The translations under genes and the position numbers were made by a program. The notes beneath the pieces are model-generated. The model saw only the letters and a list, made by a program, of their open reading frames with translations, was not told where the DNA came from and did no database searches. Of a stretch of 64,000 bases of DNA, positions 17,147-26,029 are shown piece after piece; the stretch's first letter is position 1; the number at the start of each line of letters is the position of its first letter. Source of the stretch: Pseudanabaenaceae cyanobacterium SKYG29 (GTDB taxonomy: Bacteria > Cyanobacteriota > Cyanobacteriia > Pseudanabaenales > Pseudanabaenaceae); the NCBI GenBank assembly GCA_025055675.1, contig JANWWT010000004.1:124001-188000 (forward strand), in the 5' to 3' direction.

Positions 17147-18094
17147 CTACGGGGTAAGCATGACCTCTTGGGAGAGGTTGAGAATGGTTTGGATTAGTTC
17201 TTCTCGCACTGCCTCTACCCGATCGTTATCAACCTGACAGGTACCGGCGTTAGTGTGCCCGCCCCCCCCGTAGCGCAGCATTAGAGCACCGACATTGACA
17301 GGGGAAGTGCGATTGAGGATAGATTTACCAACGGCAAAGACAGTATTTTGTTGTTTGACACCCCAAATAATGTGCATAGAAATATTACAGTCCGGGTTGA
17401 GGGCGTAGACCATAAAGCGATTGCCAGGGTAGATTATTTCTTCTTCCCGTAAGTCCACAACCACTAGGGGGTGAATCACTTGGCACACTCGTTGTAACTG
17501 GGCTTTGAACTTGTCCTCGTATTCTCTGTAGAGGTCGACTCTCTCCTTGACATCGGGCTGCGCCATCACCTCCGCAATGGACATGGTGCGCAGATATTCT
17601 GTCAAATCCAGCATCAATTGATAGTTGGAAATACGGAAATCCTTGAACCGTCCCAAACCAGTGCGGGCATCTAGTAAAAAACTCAGCAAAGTCCAGCCTG
17701 TGGGTTGCAAAATTTCCTCTAGCGTAAACTGGGCAGCATCCGACTTGTCCACCGCTGCCATCATCTCCTGGGATAGTTGGGGCAATTTCAGCTTACCGCC
17801 ATAGTAGTTGTAGACCACCCGTGCTGCGGAAGGAGCCTCTGGGTCGATAATAAGATTGGGGGGGGCAGATGCCAAGCGCAGGGTCTCACTGTAGTGGTGG
17901 TCGAAGGCGAGATACACGCCGGGAACGTAGGGCAAATTGGCAGTAATGTCCCGCTCGGTGACTGTTATCTTGCCATCCTGCATATCCTTGGGGTGGGCAA
18001 AGACAATTTCATCGATTAAGTCTAGTTCCTTTAGAATGACAGCGCAGACAATCCCATCTAGGTCGCTGCGAGTAATCAATCTATACTTTGCCAT
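17147..18094 (-). CDS. DHH-family phosphoesterase (exopolyphosphatase-like)
   Basis: 315 residues. The N-terminal DHH domain has TRSDLDGIVCAVIL (D-x-D-G metal motif), FDHHYSE (DHH motif) and an IIDPEAPSAARVV stretch. The C-terminal DHHA1 domain ends with the substrate loop GGGGHTNAGTCQV. Such proteins hydrolyse phosphodiesters or phosphoanhydrides (polyphosphate, nanoRNA, pAp) with Mn2+. The exact substrate cannot be told here. It is convergent with apcE and shares the terminator region between them. Confidence 0.85.
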   Translation of the reverse strand: MAKYRLITRSDLDGIVCAVILKELDLIDEIVFAHPKDMQDGKITVTERDITANLPYVPGVYLAFDHHYSETLRLASAPPNLIIDPEAPSAARVVYNYYGGKLKLPQLSQEMMAAVDKSDAAQFTLEEILQPTGWTLLSFLLDARTGLGRFKDFRISNYQLMLDLTEYLRTMSIAEVMAQPDVKERVDLYREYEDKFKAQLQRVCQVIHPLVVVDLREEEIIYPGNRFMVYALNPDCNISMHIIWGVKQQNTVFAVGKSILNRTSPVNVGALMLRYGGGGHTNAGTCQVDNDRVEAVREELIQTILNLSQEVMLTP

Positions 18095-18226
18095 GCCATT
18101 TCCCAGCGCTCGCCTTCCCTAATATTACCCTTTTCTGCCCTATTTGAAGAAAAGTAAATTTTCCGTTGCAAACACCCATTTGCCTGATAATCAAGTAAAA
18201 TCAAGCCAAATCGTTAGGAGTGAACT

Positions 18227-18361
18227 ATGACCCCCATCACTGCCATGCTGGCCGAAGAAGAAGAGTTTGAAGAAGAGGAGCTGGAAGAGGAGGAAGAGTA
18301 CGACGAGGACGAAGAGTATGAAGATGATGATGACTACGAAGAAGAAGACGAGGAGGATTAA
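18227..18361 (+). CDS. Extremely acidic 44-residue miniprotein
   Basis: ATG at 18227 with TTAGGAG upstream. After a short neutral start (MTPITAMLA) the remaining 35 residues are almost only Glu, Asp and Tyr, with one Phe and one Leu and no basic residues. The reading frame, ribosome-binding site and 7-nt distance to hisA argue for a real translated gene. Codon choice varies (GAA/GAG, GAC/GAT) rather than showing a simple nucleotide repeat, so selection on the protein is plausible. It could be an RNA/DNA-mimic, a metal or basic-protein buffer, or a leader peptide for hisA. No family recognised. Confidence 0.7.
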   Translation: MTPITAMLAEEEEFEEEELEEEEEYDEDEEYEDDDDYEEEDEED

Positions 18362-18368
18362 GATTTAG

Positions 18369-19124
18369 ATGGAAATCATCCCCGCGATCGACATCCTAGA
18401 GGGGCGGTGCGTTAGGTTGTATCAGGGGGACTATCAGCAAGCGGAAGTGTTCAGCGATGACCCCCTAGCAGTCGCCCGCCGCTGGTATGAGGAAGGTGCC
18501 CATGCTCTCCACGTGGTGGATTTAGACGGTGCCCGATCGGGGGAACCCCAAAACCTCAAAGTTATCGAGGCGATTGCGCGGTCAGTTCCCGTTCATGTAC
18601 AGGTGGGGGGAGGATTGCGCAGTCGTAATACAATTATGGCAGTATTATCGACAGGAGTCAGTCGGGTCATTTTGGGCACGATTGCTGTGGAAGCACCCCA
18701 GTTGGTGGCAGATATTTGTGGGGAATTTCCCGGTCAGGTGCTGGTCAGTATTGATGCCAGAAATGGCAAAGTGGCGACCCAGGGCTGGCTACACACAGCG
18801 GAAGTTTGCGCCACTGAATTAGCCCCCCGTTTAGCCACCTTGGGGATTGCGGGTATTGTCTACACAGACATTCAGCGGGACGGTACCCTGCAAGGACCTA
18901 ACCTCGAGCAACTCCGTCAACTGGCAATGGCGGTAGATGTGCCTATTATCGCTTCAGGTGGTATCAGTACTGTGCAAGACCTGTTAAATTTGCTCACCCT
19001 TGAACCTTTGGGAGTCACAGGGGTAATTATTGGTAAAGCTCTCTATACTGGCAATCTTGACCTCAAAACTGCTATACGTGCTGTGCGCTACCAAGATGTC
19101 ACCAGTGATCGGGGCTGGGCGTAA
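18369..19124 (+). CDS. hisA: ProFAR isomerase HisA
   Basis: 251 residues, a full-length TIM barrel. It catalyses the fourth step of histidine biosynthesis (ProFAR to PRFAR). Motifs: IPAIDILEGRCVRLYQGDY (catalytic Asp8 region), HVVDLDGARSG, VQVGGGLRS, and the second-half YTDIQRDGTLQGPN (catalytic Asp) and ASGGIST with IIGKALYTG. The start lies 7 nt after the acidic miniprotein stop, suggesting cotranscription and possible coupling. Confidence 0.96.
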   Translation: MEIIPAIDILEGRCVRLYQGDYQQAEVFSDDPLAVARRWYEEGAHALHVVDLDGARSGEPQNLKVIEAIARSVPVHVQVGGGLRSRNTIMAVLSTGVSRVILGTIAVEAPQLVADICGEFPGQVLVSIDARNGKVATQGWLHTAEVCATELAPRLATLGIAGIVYTDIQRDGTLQGPNLEQLRQLAMAVDVPIIASGGISTVQDLLNLLTLEPLGVTGVIIGKALYTGNLDLKTAIRAVRYQDVTSDRGWA

Positions 19125-19146
19125 AACCTAAAGAAAAACAGCAATC

Positions 19147-19162
19147 TAGGGGGAGGGGCAAG
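19147..19162 (+). repeat. G-rich 16-mer, copy 2 (upstream of zwf)
   Basis: The same 16 bases as at 14276-14291 (TAGGGGGAGGGGCAAG), here 39 nt before the zwf start. Confidence 0.45.
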
Positions 19163-19201
19163 AGAGACCGCTAAAATGCTCCCTAGTATCGTATCCTGCC
19201 T

Positions 19202-20737
19202 ATGGTGCAAGCACTAATAGAAGAGAATCCCCTAAGAGTAGGACTAACTCAGGAACGCACACCGGAACCGTTAATCCTTGTTATCTTCGGGGCATCAGGG
19301 GACTTAACGGCGCGTAAGTTAGTACCAGCAGTTTATCATCTCCGCCAGCAGCGGCGGTTGCCACCGGAAATTACGATCGTGGGGGTGGCACGGCGGGAGT
19401 GGAGTCACGATTATTTTCGGGAGCAGATGCGCCAGGGAGTGGAGACCTACGGGCAGGGGATAGGAGCTGAGGCGGTGTGGCAGGACTTTGCCCAGGGTTT
19501 GTACTACTGTGCTGCTGACATGGACGACCCTGCCAGTTATCAGAAACTCAATAAACTCCTAACGGAACTAGACGAGATTAGGGGGACACGGGGCAATCGT
19601 GTCTTTTATCTGGCAGTGGCACCGAAATTCTTCGCCGAAGCGATTCGTCAACTGGGCTACGCTGGCATGATTAAAAGTCCAGAAAAGACTCGCCTGGTGA
19701 TTGAAAAGCCCTTTGGTCGAGATTTGTCCTCTTGTCAAGAACTGAACAAAGTAGTGCAGCAGGTCTGTGATGAACGGCAGGTCTATCGCATCGACCACTA
19801 TCTTGGTAAAGAAACTGTCCAGAACCTGTTAGTATTGCGCTTTGCCAATGCTATCTTTGAACCCCTGTGGAACCGTCAGTACGTTGACCACATCCAAATT
19901 ACCGTTGCCGAAAGTGTGGGAGTAGAAGACCGGGCTGGCTATTACGAAACCGCTGGGGCATTGCGGGATATGTTGCAGAACCATTTGATGCAGTTGTTCT
20001 GTCTGACAGCCATGGAACCCCCTAACCAACTGGAGGCGGATGCTCTCAGAAATGAAAAAGTCAAAGTGATCCAAGCTACCCACCTGGCTGATACCAAAAA
20101 TCTGCAGTACGCAGCAGTTAGAGCGCAGTACGGACCAGGGTGGATGAAGGGCAAGGAGGTGCCAGGATACCGATCGGAGCCGGGGGTTAATCCCAACTCC
20201 ACCAGGGAAACCTATGTAGCAATGAAGTTTTTCGTGGACAACTGGCGGTGGCAGGGGGTACCCTTTTATCTCCGCACAGGGAAGCGCATGCCCAAAAAGG
20301 TGACGGAAATTGCGATTGAGTTTCGCCAAGTGCCCTATCTTTTGTTCAAATCAGTGGCAGGGCAAGTTAGTCCTAACATTCTTATCCTGCGCATTCAGCC
20401 CAATGAGGGAGTCGCTCTCAGATTTGAGGCAAAAATGCCAGGGACAGAGTTGCGCTCCCGCTCGGTGGAGATGGATTTTGCCTATGGTAAAACCTTTGGC
20501 ATTGGCGGGTCAGATGCCTACGACCGCTTGCTGCTAGACTGTATGTTGGGTGACCAAACCCTATTTACCCGCGCTGATGAAGTAGAAGCAGCTTGGCAAT
20601 TGGTGACTCCCGCCCTCAATGCTTGGGATATACCTACTGACCCCAACTCTATTCCTCTCTACGAAGCGGGGACATGGGGGCCCAAGGAAGCGGAAGAGCT
20701 AATTAACCGGGATGGAAGACAGTGGAGGCGCATATGA
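19202..20737 (+). CDS. zwf: Glucose-6-phosphate 1-dehydrogenase
   Basis: 511 residues. It is the first enzyme of the oxidative pentose phosphate pathway, which makes NADPH for dark metabolism. Motifs: nucleotide-binding [16 protein letters not shown] at about residues 29-44, substrate site RIDHYLGKE, and EKPFGRDL. The adjacent opcA product is its cyanobacterial allosteric/redox partner. The stop codon overlaps the opcA start (ATGA). A G-rich 16-mer shared with the apcE upstream region lies just before the gene. Confidence 0.97.
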   Translation: MVQALIEENPLRVGLTQERTPEPLILVIFGASGDLTARKLVPAVYHLRQQRRLPPEITIVGVARREWSHDYFREQMRQGVETYGQGIGAEAVWQDFAQGLYYCAADMDDPASYQKLNKLLTELDEIRGTRGNRVFYLAVAPKFFAEAIRQLGYAGMIKSPEKTRLVIEKPFGRDLSSCQELNKVVQQVCDERQVYRIDHYLGKETVQNLLVLRFANAIFEPLWNRQYVDHIQITVAESVGVEDRAGYYETAGALRDMLQNHLMQLFCLTAMEPPNQLEADALRNEKVKVIQATHLADTKNLQYAAVRAQYGPGWMKGKEVPGYRSEPGVNPNSTRETYVAMKFFVDNWRWQGVPFYLRTGKRMPKKVTEIAIEFRQVPYLLFKSVAGQVSPNILILRIQPNEGVALRFEAKMPGTELRSRSVEMDFAYGKTFGIGGSDAYDRLLLDCMLGDQTLFTRADEVEAAWQLVTPALNAWDIPTDPNSIPLYEAGTWGPKEAEELINRDGRQWRRI

Positions 20738-21858
20738 GTTCTGTGATTTCTCTCTATAGCCCAAAGGATGTATCCTTTGCCCAAATTGACCAGGAGCTAA
20801 ACAAAATTTGGCAAGCCTACGGAGAGCACGCTGCTGCTAGAGCTAGTACCTTTAACTTAATTGTCTACGAACCTAAGGGAGACCTAGCCAGTGTGCAAAC
20901 CACGATCGATGTCATTGCTGCCCAAAGCCCCTGTCGTGTCATCTGTCTGTTGCCCCAGCCCGGGGAAGATGAGGGAATTACTGCCCAGGTTGCCTCCTAT
21001 TGCCCCATTCAGAGAAGTCGGAGTAACTTGATCTGTGGTGAATACATTACCCTCAGGGGGACAAAAGCTGCCTTTGAACGGGTTTACCCTCTTCTAAGGG
21101 AACTGACACTGCAGGATTTGCCCGTATTTGTCTGGTGGAAGGACAGCCCTGATATTGGCAGCCTCCTGTTTGAACGGTTGATGCAAAATGTCGATCGCTT
21201 AATCCTGGACTCCTCTCTGTTTAGCGATGTCAGTCGTGACTTAGTTCTAGTAAGCAATCTCTTAGAAGCAGGGATTGCAGTGGCTGATTTGAACTGGCGC
21301 CGAATTAATCCCTGGCAGGAACTCACAGCCCAAGCCTTTGACCCCCCCGATCGCCGCCAAGCGGTTTGGGACATAGATGGGATCACGATCGATTACGAAC
21401 GGGGCAACAGCGCTCAAGCCCTGATGTTCTTGGGGTGGATAGCTAGTCGTTTGCAGTGGCAACCCGTGGGACGGAGTTTTGGCGGCGGGGATTATAACCT
21501 AGAGCACATCTGGTTTAGGGGTAAGGATGGTATAGAAGTACGGGCGGAACTAGCGGCAATTCCCGTGGGGAACCCTGGGCTGGTGGTGGGAGATTTGATT
21601 GGCTTGCGGCTCTCCTCTTCTAAGCAAAACTCCGATGCTTGCAATATATTCTGTTCCGAATCCACGGGCTGTATGCGTATGGAAGCGGCAGGTGGTGCCC
21701 AGGGCTGTCGTACCCACATCGTTACTCCCCTAACCGACCAAAGTGCTGATGTGTTACTGGTGCAACAGATGCAACGCTACGGCAGGGAAGCCCTCTACGA
21801 AGAGAGCATGGCAGTTACCAAGCAGATTCTGGAATTACCTGTTGCCAGTGGAACGTAA
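20734..21858 (+). CDS. opcA: G6PDH assembly/activator protein OpcA
   Basis: 374 residues from the ATG at 20734, which overlaps the zwf stop by 4 nt and has GGAGG 5 nt upstream. A GTG at 20722 in the same frame is less likely. OpcA promotes oligomerisation and activity of G6PDH and mediates thioredoxin control in cyanobacteria. Recognisable stretches include [20 protein letters not shown] and an ILDSS motif. The C-terminal part has a Cys pair in [13 protein letters not shown] and another Cys in GAQGCRTH that could be redox targets. Confidence 0.93.
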   Translation: MSSVISLYSPKDVSFAQIDQELNKIWQAYGEHAAARASTFNLIVYEPKGDLASVQTTIDVIAAQSPCRVICLLPQPGEDEGITAQVASYCPIQRSRSNLICGEYITLRGTKAAFERVYPLLRELTLQDLPVFVWWKDSPDIGSLLFERLMQNVDRLILDSSLFSDVSRDLVLVSNLLEAGIAVADLNWRRINPWQELTAQAFDPPDRRQAVWDIDGITIDYERGNSAQALMFLGWIASRLQWQPVGRSFGGGDYNLEHIWFRGKDGIEVRAELAAIPVGNPGLVVGDLIGLRLSSSKQNSDACNIFCSESTGCMRMEAAGGAQGCRTHIVTPLTDQSADVLLVQQMQRYGREALYEESMAVTKQILELPVASGT

Positions 21859-21915
21859 AAGTTGCATTCCCGTCTAGTTTAGCTACAATCACCGAGACAA
21901 GTTAGGGAAAATTCC

Positions 21916-23175
21916 ATGCGTTCTATCGGCTACTTTGTCCTGGTAACAGTTGCTCTCCCTTGGGCAGTGCAGGCAAATCCTGTGATTTATGTCGCCCCCA
22001 GCGGTCAGGACTCTCCCAGTAGTGGTACGGAAACCCAGCCCTTCCGCACAATTACAGCAGCTCTCCGCACTAACCCTACTCCTGGCGTAGTCATTCAATT
22101 GGCACCAGGTAACTACACAGCGGACAGTGGGGAAACCTTTCCGTTACAGTTGCCTAGGGGGGTGGTTCTGCGGGGCAATGAGCAAGGCAAAGGACAAGGG
22201 GTAGTTATTTCTGGGGGCGGTTTTTTCGTCAGTCCTACTTTTGCCCGCCAAAATGTAGCTATTCTCGCTAACGACAACGCCCAAATCCGTGGTATTACCC
22301 TTGTCAACAATGCCAAACGGGGCTACGGTGTGTGGGTGGAATCTGCCCAAAATGTTGCCATTGTCAACAACACCTTCACTGATACTGCCCACGATGGGGT
22401 ATTTCTCACTGGCAAAGCTAGTGCCAATATCCTAGGCAATGTATTCACCAAGAACCGCGCTAGTGGGCTATCGGCTGTGGGGGAAAGTACGGGGGAAATC
22501 CGCGAAAATATTTTTGAGGATACGGGGTTTGGTCTATCGGTGGGGCAAAAATCGGCGGTCACGATCGTGAACAATCGTATTATTAACAACCGTGCTGGTA
22601 TTGTCCTGTCTAACCTGGCTACGCCTAAGATCAGGGGCAATTTGATTGCTAACAGTCGGGAGGATGGCCTAGTCATTCTCAAGGACCGCAGTGGTCAACC
22701 TAACCCCGACCTCGGTACTGCTGCTGATCCGGGGGGGAATGTGTTTCAAAATAACCGCCAAAGGGACATCAACAATGCTTCGGGCGTAACTCTCAGTGCT
22801 TTCGGCAATCAGCTCGACCCCCAAAAAGTCCTGAATGTAAGTTTGAGTGGTACCCTAGCTCCCACACCCAGTCCCTCTGTGCCGCTAGTGGTTGAACGTC
22901 CTTCTGCACCTCCCCAAGCCCTGCCCCCTACTGCTCCTGCGGTGCGACCACCCTCTAGCTCTGCAGGCGGTGTTTTTAGGTTTAGGGTGTTTGTCCCGAT
23001 CGAGTCGGCAGACCGTACCGCCCAACTGCGTCGCCTGGTGCCCGATGCTTTTGTGACCATGCGCAATGGCAGAAGGGTGTTCCAGGTAGGAGCCTACCGC
23101 GATCGTTCCGAAGCAGATGCCCAAGCCCAAAGACTAAGGGAAGCAGGATTTATTAGCACGATCGAGGGGAGCTAG
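21916..23175 (+). CDS. Exported right-handed beta-helix protein with C-terminal SPOR-like domain
   Basis: 419 residues. The N-terminus (MRSIGYFVLVTVALPWAVQA) reads as a signal peptide. YVAPSGQDSPSSGTETQPF followed by FRTITAAL at about residues 25-50 is the DUF1565 opening. About 110-300 forms parallel beta-helix repeats (many NN-F, NIFED, NNRIINN turns). A Pro-rich linker (about 310-350) precedes a SPOR-like module ending VFQVGAYRDRSEADAQAQRL, a type that binds denuded peptidoglycan. Likely a periplasmic or surface polysaccharide-binding protein. It converges on the NHLM transporter operon, stopping 4 nt before it. Confidence 0.8.
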   Translation: MRSIGYFVLVTVALPWAVQANPVIYVAPSGQDSPSSGTETQPFRTITAALRTNPTPGVVIQLAPGNYTADSGETFPLQLPRGVVLRGNEQGKGQGVVISGGGFFVSPTFARQNVAILANDNAQIRGITLVNNAKRGYGVWVESAQNVAIVNNTFTDTAHDGVFLTGKASANILGNVFTKNRASGLSAVGESTGEIRENIFEDTGFGLSVGQKSAVTIVNNRIINNRAGIVLSNLATPKIRGNLIANSREDGLVILKDRSGQPNPDLGTAADPGGNVFQNNRQRDINNASGVTLSAFGNQLDPQKVLNVSLSGTLAPTPSPSVPLVVERPSAPPQALPPTAPAVRPPSSSAGGVFRFRVFVPIESADRTAQLRRLVPDAFVTMRNGRRVFQVGAYRDRSEADAQAQRLREAGFISTIEGS

Positions 23176-23179
23176 TACC

Positions 23180-26029
23180 TTAAGCCAACTGGCGGGCAAT
23201 CAAGCGGGCAAACAGACCAGGTTCGGACTGCAACTGCTCGAAATTTCCCACCTGGACTATCCGCCCTGCTTCCATCACGTAAATCCGATCGGCATGGCGA
23301 ATGGTACTGAGACGGTGGGCAATGACGATACGGGTAACCTGCAGTTCATCCAAGCTCTTGCTGATAATACTCTGGGTGCGGTTGTCGAGGGCGCTGGTGG
23401 CTTCATCAAAATAAATGATCGAGGGTTTTAGTACCAAAGCCCTGGCAATGAGTAATCTTTGCCGTTGTCCCCCTGAGAGGTTAGTGCCCCCCTCGCTAAT
23501 AATCGTGTGCAGACCCATAGGCATTTGCTTGATGTCGTTTTCCATCCCCGCCATGCGCACTGCCTGCCATGCCTCTTCCATCGTGATTACTGCTCCCGCT
23601 GCAATATTCTCAAAAATGGAAGCAGACATAATGCGTCCGTTTTGCAAGACTGTTCCAATTTGGCGACGGACTGCATAAATGTCTAAACCCGATAACTCCT
23701 GACCATCATAGAAAATTGACCCCGACTCCGGCTGTTCAAAGCCCAACAATAGCCGCAAAGTAGTGGATTTGCCGCTCCCCGATGGTCCCACAAAGGCAAT
23801 AAATTCTCCTGGCTCAGCGTAGAAACTGACATCGTCCAGGATAAGCGGTCCATCCGGACGGTAACGGAAACAGAGGTGAGAAGCTTGAATCTGCCCCCGC
23901 AGTACCCCTGGGTCTGTAGCATTGGGCGGGAGTTCGGGTGATGTACTGATAATGGGATAACCCCGTTCCCACAGCGTGACAACATCCAAGACATCGGTCA
24001 GAGTGTTGCTCAACTGAGCTGCCCCGTCTAGGAAGGTGCCAAAGGCAGTATTGAAAGCCAAAAACTTGCCTGTAGTCAGACTGGGAGTTTCCCCTCCCTT
24101 GCTCAGTAGTAAAACCGCCACTGTAAAAATTAAGCCTGAAGAAAGAATCGGTAAAATGGCTGTGAATAACTGAATCAAATCCTGCAGGCTTTGTTGTTGC
24201 AAGACCAAGCGCTGTTGACGACTATATTGCTCTGTCCAGTACTTGAAGGCGCGCTCCTCTGCCCCAGCAATTTTTAATTTGGTGATACCGTTAATTAACT
24301 GCACTACCGTACCAAAAATGTTTGCCCGCAATTCCTGTAATGGTCGTTCATTGCGTAGAATAATTACCCCCGTGACTGTAGCAAAAATCACCAGCACTAC
24401 AGCAATCAATAAAGCTATTAGCGCCAGGGGCGGGCTATAGTAGAACAACAGACCAAGGTTCAGTAAAGAGAAGAAACTGGTAAAAAGAGTCTCGATCGTG
24501 TTTCCACCCAACCGTTTGCGAATTTCCCCGATCGCTGACACGCGATTTTCCAAGTCCCCTGTGGCGTAGCGGCGGAAGAAGGGAATTCCCAGGGTCAAGA
24601 GCTTGTCCCACACTGCTGCCTGGGTTACACTGTCTGCCAGGGTTTCTACCCGCATTTGAATCATCCCGCGGCTCCACTGAAAAATCGCACTGCCGAAGGT
24701 AGCAGCAATGGGGGCTAAACCAATCTGTAACAGCAAACCCCGATCGGCATCGGGAATGGCACTATCAATCAACAAGCCCGTTGCCTGGGGAGTCACCATC
24801 CCCAACAGCGTGATTGTGATGCCCAAGACCACAATTAAAATAATGTCCTTAATTTGCCCACGGAAGCCAAATTTGAGCAGGTCCAGCCCCGATCGTAACT
24901 TTTGCGGTAGAGGACGATAGAGCATGTAGGCCTGGCTATCCAGGCGAGCGTTAACCCGACTGTCTACTACCTGGCGTTTTAAGTCTGTGGGGTCTAGCAA
25001 TTCGTAGTAACCCTTGTCCCGCAGGAGTGCCACAGGCGTGCGATCCGGTAACACAAATCCCACCAAAGGTCCGGCATCCTCCAGCCACCACTTGTCCCTG
25101 AGTAAAACCTGCCTAACCCTCACCCGCGATGCCCTGGCAATCGCCTCTAGCTCCTTAACCCTCTTTAAGTTTTCCGAGGAAGCCGGCGGCGAAATCTTGA
25201 TCCCCATTGCCCGCCCCACTGCCCCCATCACTACCAACAAAGGGGAACCTTCCTGTACGGCTTCTGTCTCCTTGGGTTCGAGGATGGCAACCAGCTCGGC
25301 GTTAGCCTTTTCCAGGAGTTGCTGATTCAACTGTGCCCTAGCCTGCAGACGGGCAAGTTCTGCCTGTGCCTGTAATTCCCCCTGGTGGGCAACATAGCGC
25401 CAAAAGTACGCTAACAAATAGTCTAAACTCCGCCGTACCTCCGCCGGACGAAGACGATCGAGACTGGTAACTTCCACCTCTACCTTAACCAAGTTATTAG
25501 GGGCAACTGCCTCAATCCACATCCCTTCCCCTAGGGGCAACCAACCACTCCCTGGCAGCAGGACAAACGCTAAATCCCCCTGCCACTTCACCTCCCCCTT
25601 GCTCACCTGTACTAGCCGCACTAAACCCTTCTGCGGACGCAGTTTCTGCCCCTTGAGGAGAGTAAAATGCTCTTCCTGGTCACAGTAGAGGGTAATCACA
25701 GGGGGTGGATTGAAGCTAGCTAAATAGGTACCCAGGTTGTGTATCCACTTATCTACTGCCTCTAGGGGTAGGGTGTCCCCCAAGGTACTCAATTCTGCTT
25801 CCGTCTCCGCCTCCACCCAAAACTGATAGTCACTTTCACTGCTGCCACTCCAGATAATTTCCCCCACCTGGGCGCTAAATAGGTACTGCCGCCGCCCGAT
25901 CGGTTGTCCGTTTTGCCACTTTTGTAGATAAACTGATACGCTGCCTGCTGTTACTTGCACTGGTTCTGTAACTGCCCGTAGCTCGTAGAGCTTTAGCCTT
26001 ATTCCCACCCCTGCTACAGTCTTATTCAT
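23180..26029 (-). CDS. NHLM-type RiPP export ABC transporter, permease/ATPase without peptidase
   Basis: 949 residues from the ATG at 26029, which overlaps the upstream stop by 8 nt and has AGGGAG in front; a start 54 nt further upstream is less likely. The N-terminal 390 residues form a soluble region: a beta-rich part with SSESDYQFWVEAETEAELS, a helical stretch around 230-270, then a degenerate domain (VLLRDKWWLEDAGPLVGFVL). About five to six membrane helices follow at about 405-680. The C-terminal ATPase has GPSGSGKSTTL (Walker A), LSGGQRQRLLIARAL and IIYFDEATSALD. It corresponds to the second ABC protein of NHLM bacteriocin systems and likely pairs with the C39 transporter encoded before it. 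Confidence 0.88.
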   Translation of the reverse strand: MNKTVAGVGIRLKLYELRAVTEPVQVTAGSVSVYLQKWQNGQPIGRRQYLFSAQVGEIIWSGSSESDYQFWVEAETEAELSTLGDTLPLEAVDKWIHNLGTYLASFNPPPVITLYCDQEEHFTLLKGQKLRPQKGLVRLVQVSKGEVKWQGDLAFVLLPGSGWLPLGEGMWIEAVAPNNLVKVEVEVTSLDRLRPAEVRRSLDYLLAYFWRYVAHQGELQAQAELARLQARAQLNQQLLEKANAELVAILEPKETEAVQEGSPLLVVMGAVGRAMGIKISPPASSENLKRVKELEAIARASRVRVRQVLLRDKWWLEDAGPLVGFVLPDRTPVALLRDKGYYELLDPTDLKRQVVDSRVNARLDSQAYMLYRPLPQKLRSGLDLLKFGFRGQIKDIILIVVLGITITLLGMVTPQATGLLIDSAIPDADRGLLLQIGLAPIAATFGSAIFQWSRGMIQMRVETLADSVTQAAVWDKLLTLGIPFFRRYATGDLENRVSAIGEIRKRLGGNTIETLFTSFFSLLNLGLLFYYSPPLALIALLIAVVLVIFATVTGVIILRNERPLQELRANIFGTVVQLINGITKLKIAGAEERAFKYWTEQYSRQQRLVLQQQSLQDLIQLFTAILPILSSGLIFTVAVLLLSKGGETPSLTTGKFLAFNTAFGTFLDGAAQLSNTLTDVLDVVTLWERGYPIISTSPELPPNATDPGVLRGQIQASHLCFRYRPDGPLILDDVSFYAEPGEFIAFVGPSGSGKSTTLRLLLGFEQPESGSIFYDGQELSGLDIYAVRRQIGTVLQNGRIMSASIFENIAAGAVITMEEAWQAVRMAGMENDIKQMPMGLHTIISEGGTNLSGGQRQRLLIARALVLKPSIIYFDEATSALDNRTQSIISKSLDELQVTRIVIAHRLSTIRHADRIYVMEAGRIVQVGNFEQLQSEPGLFARLIARQLA

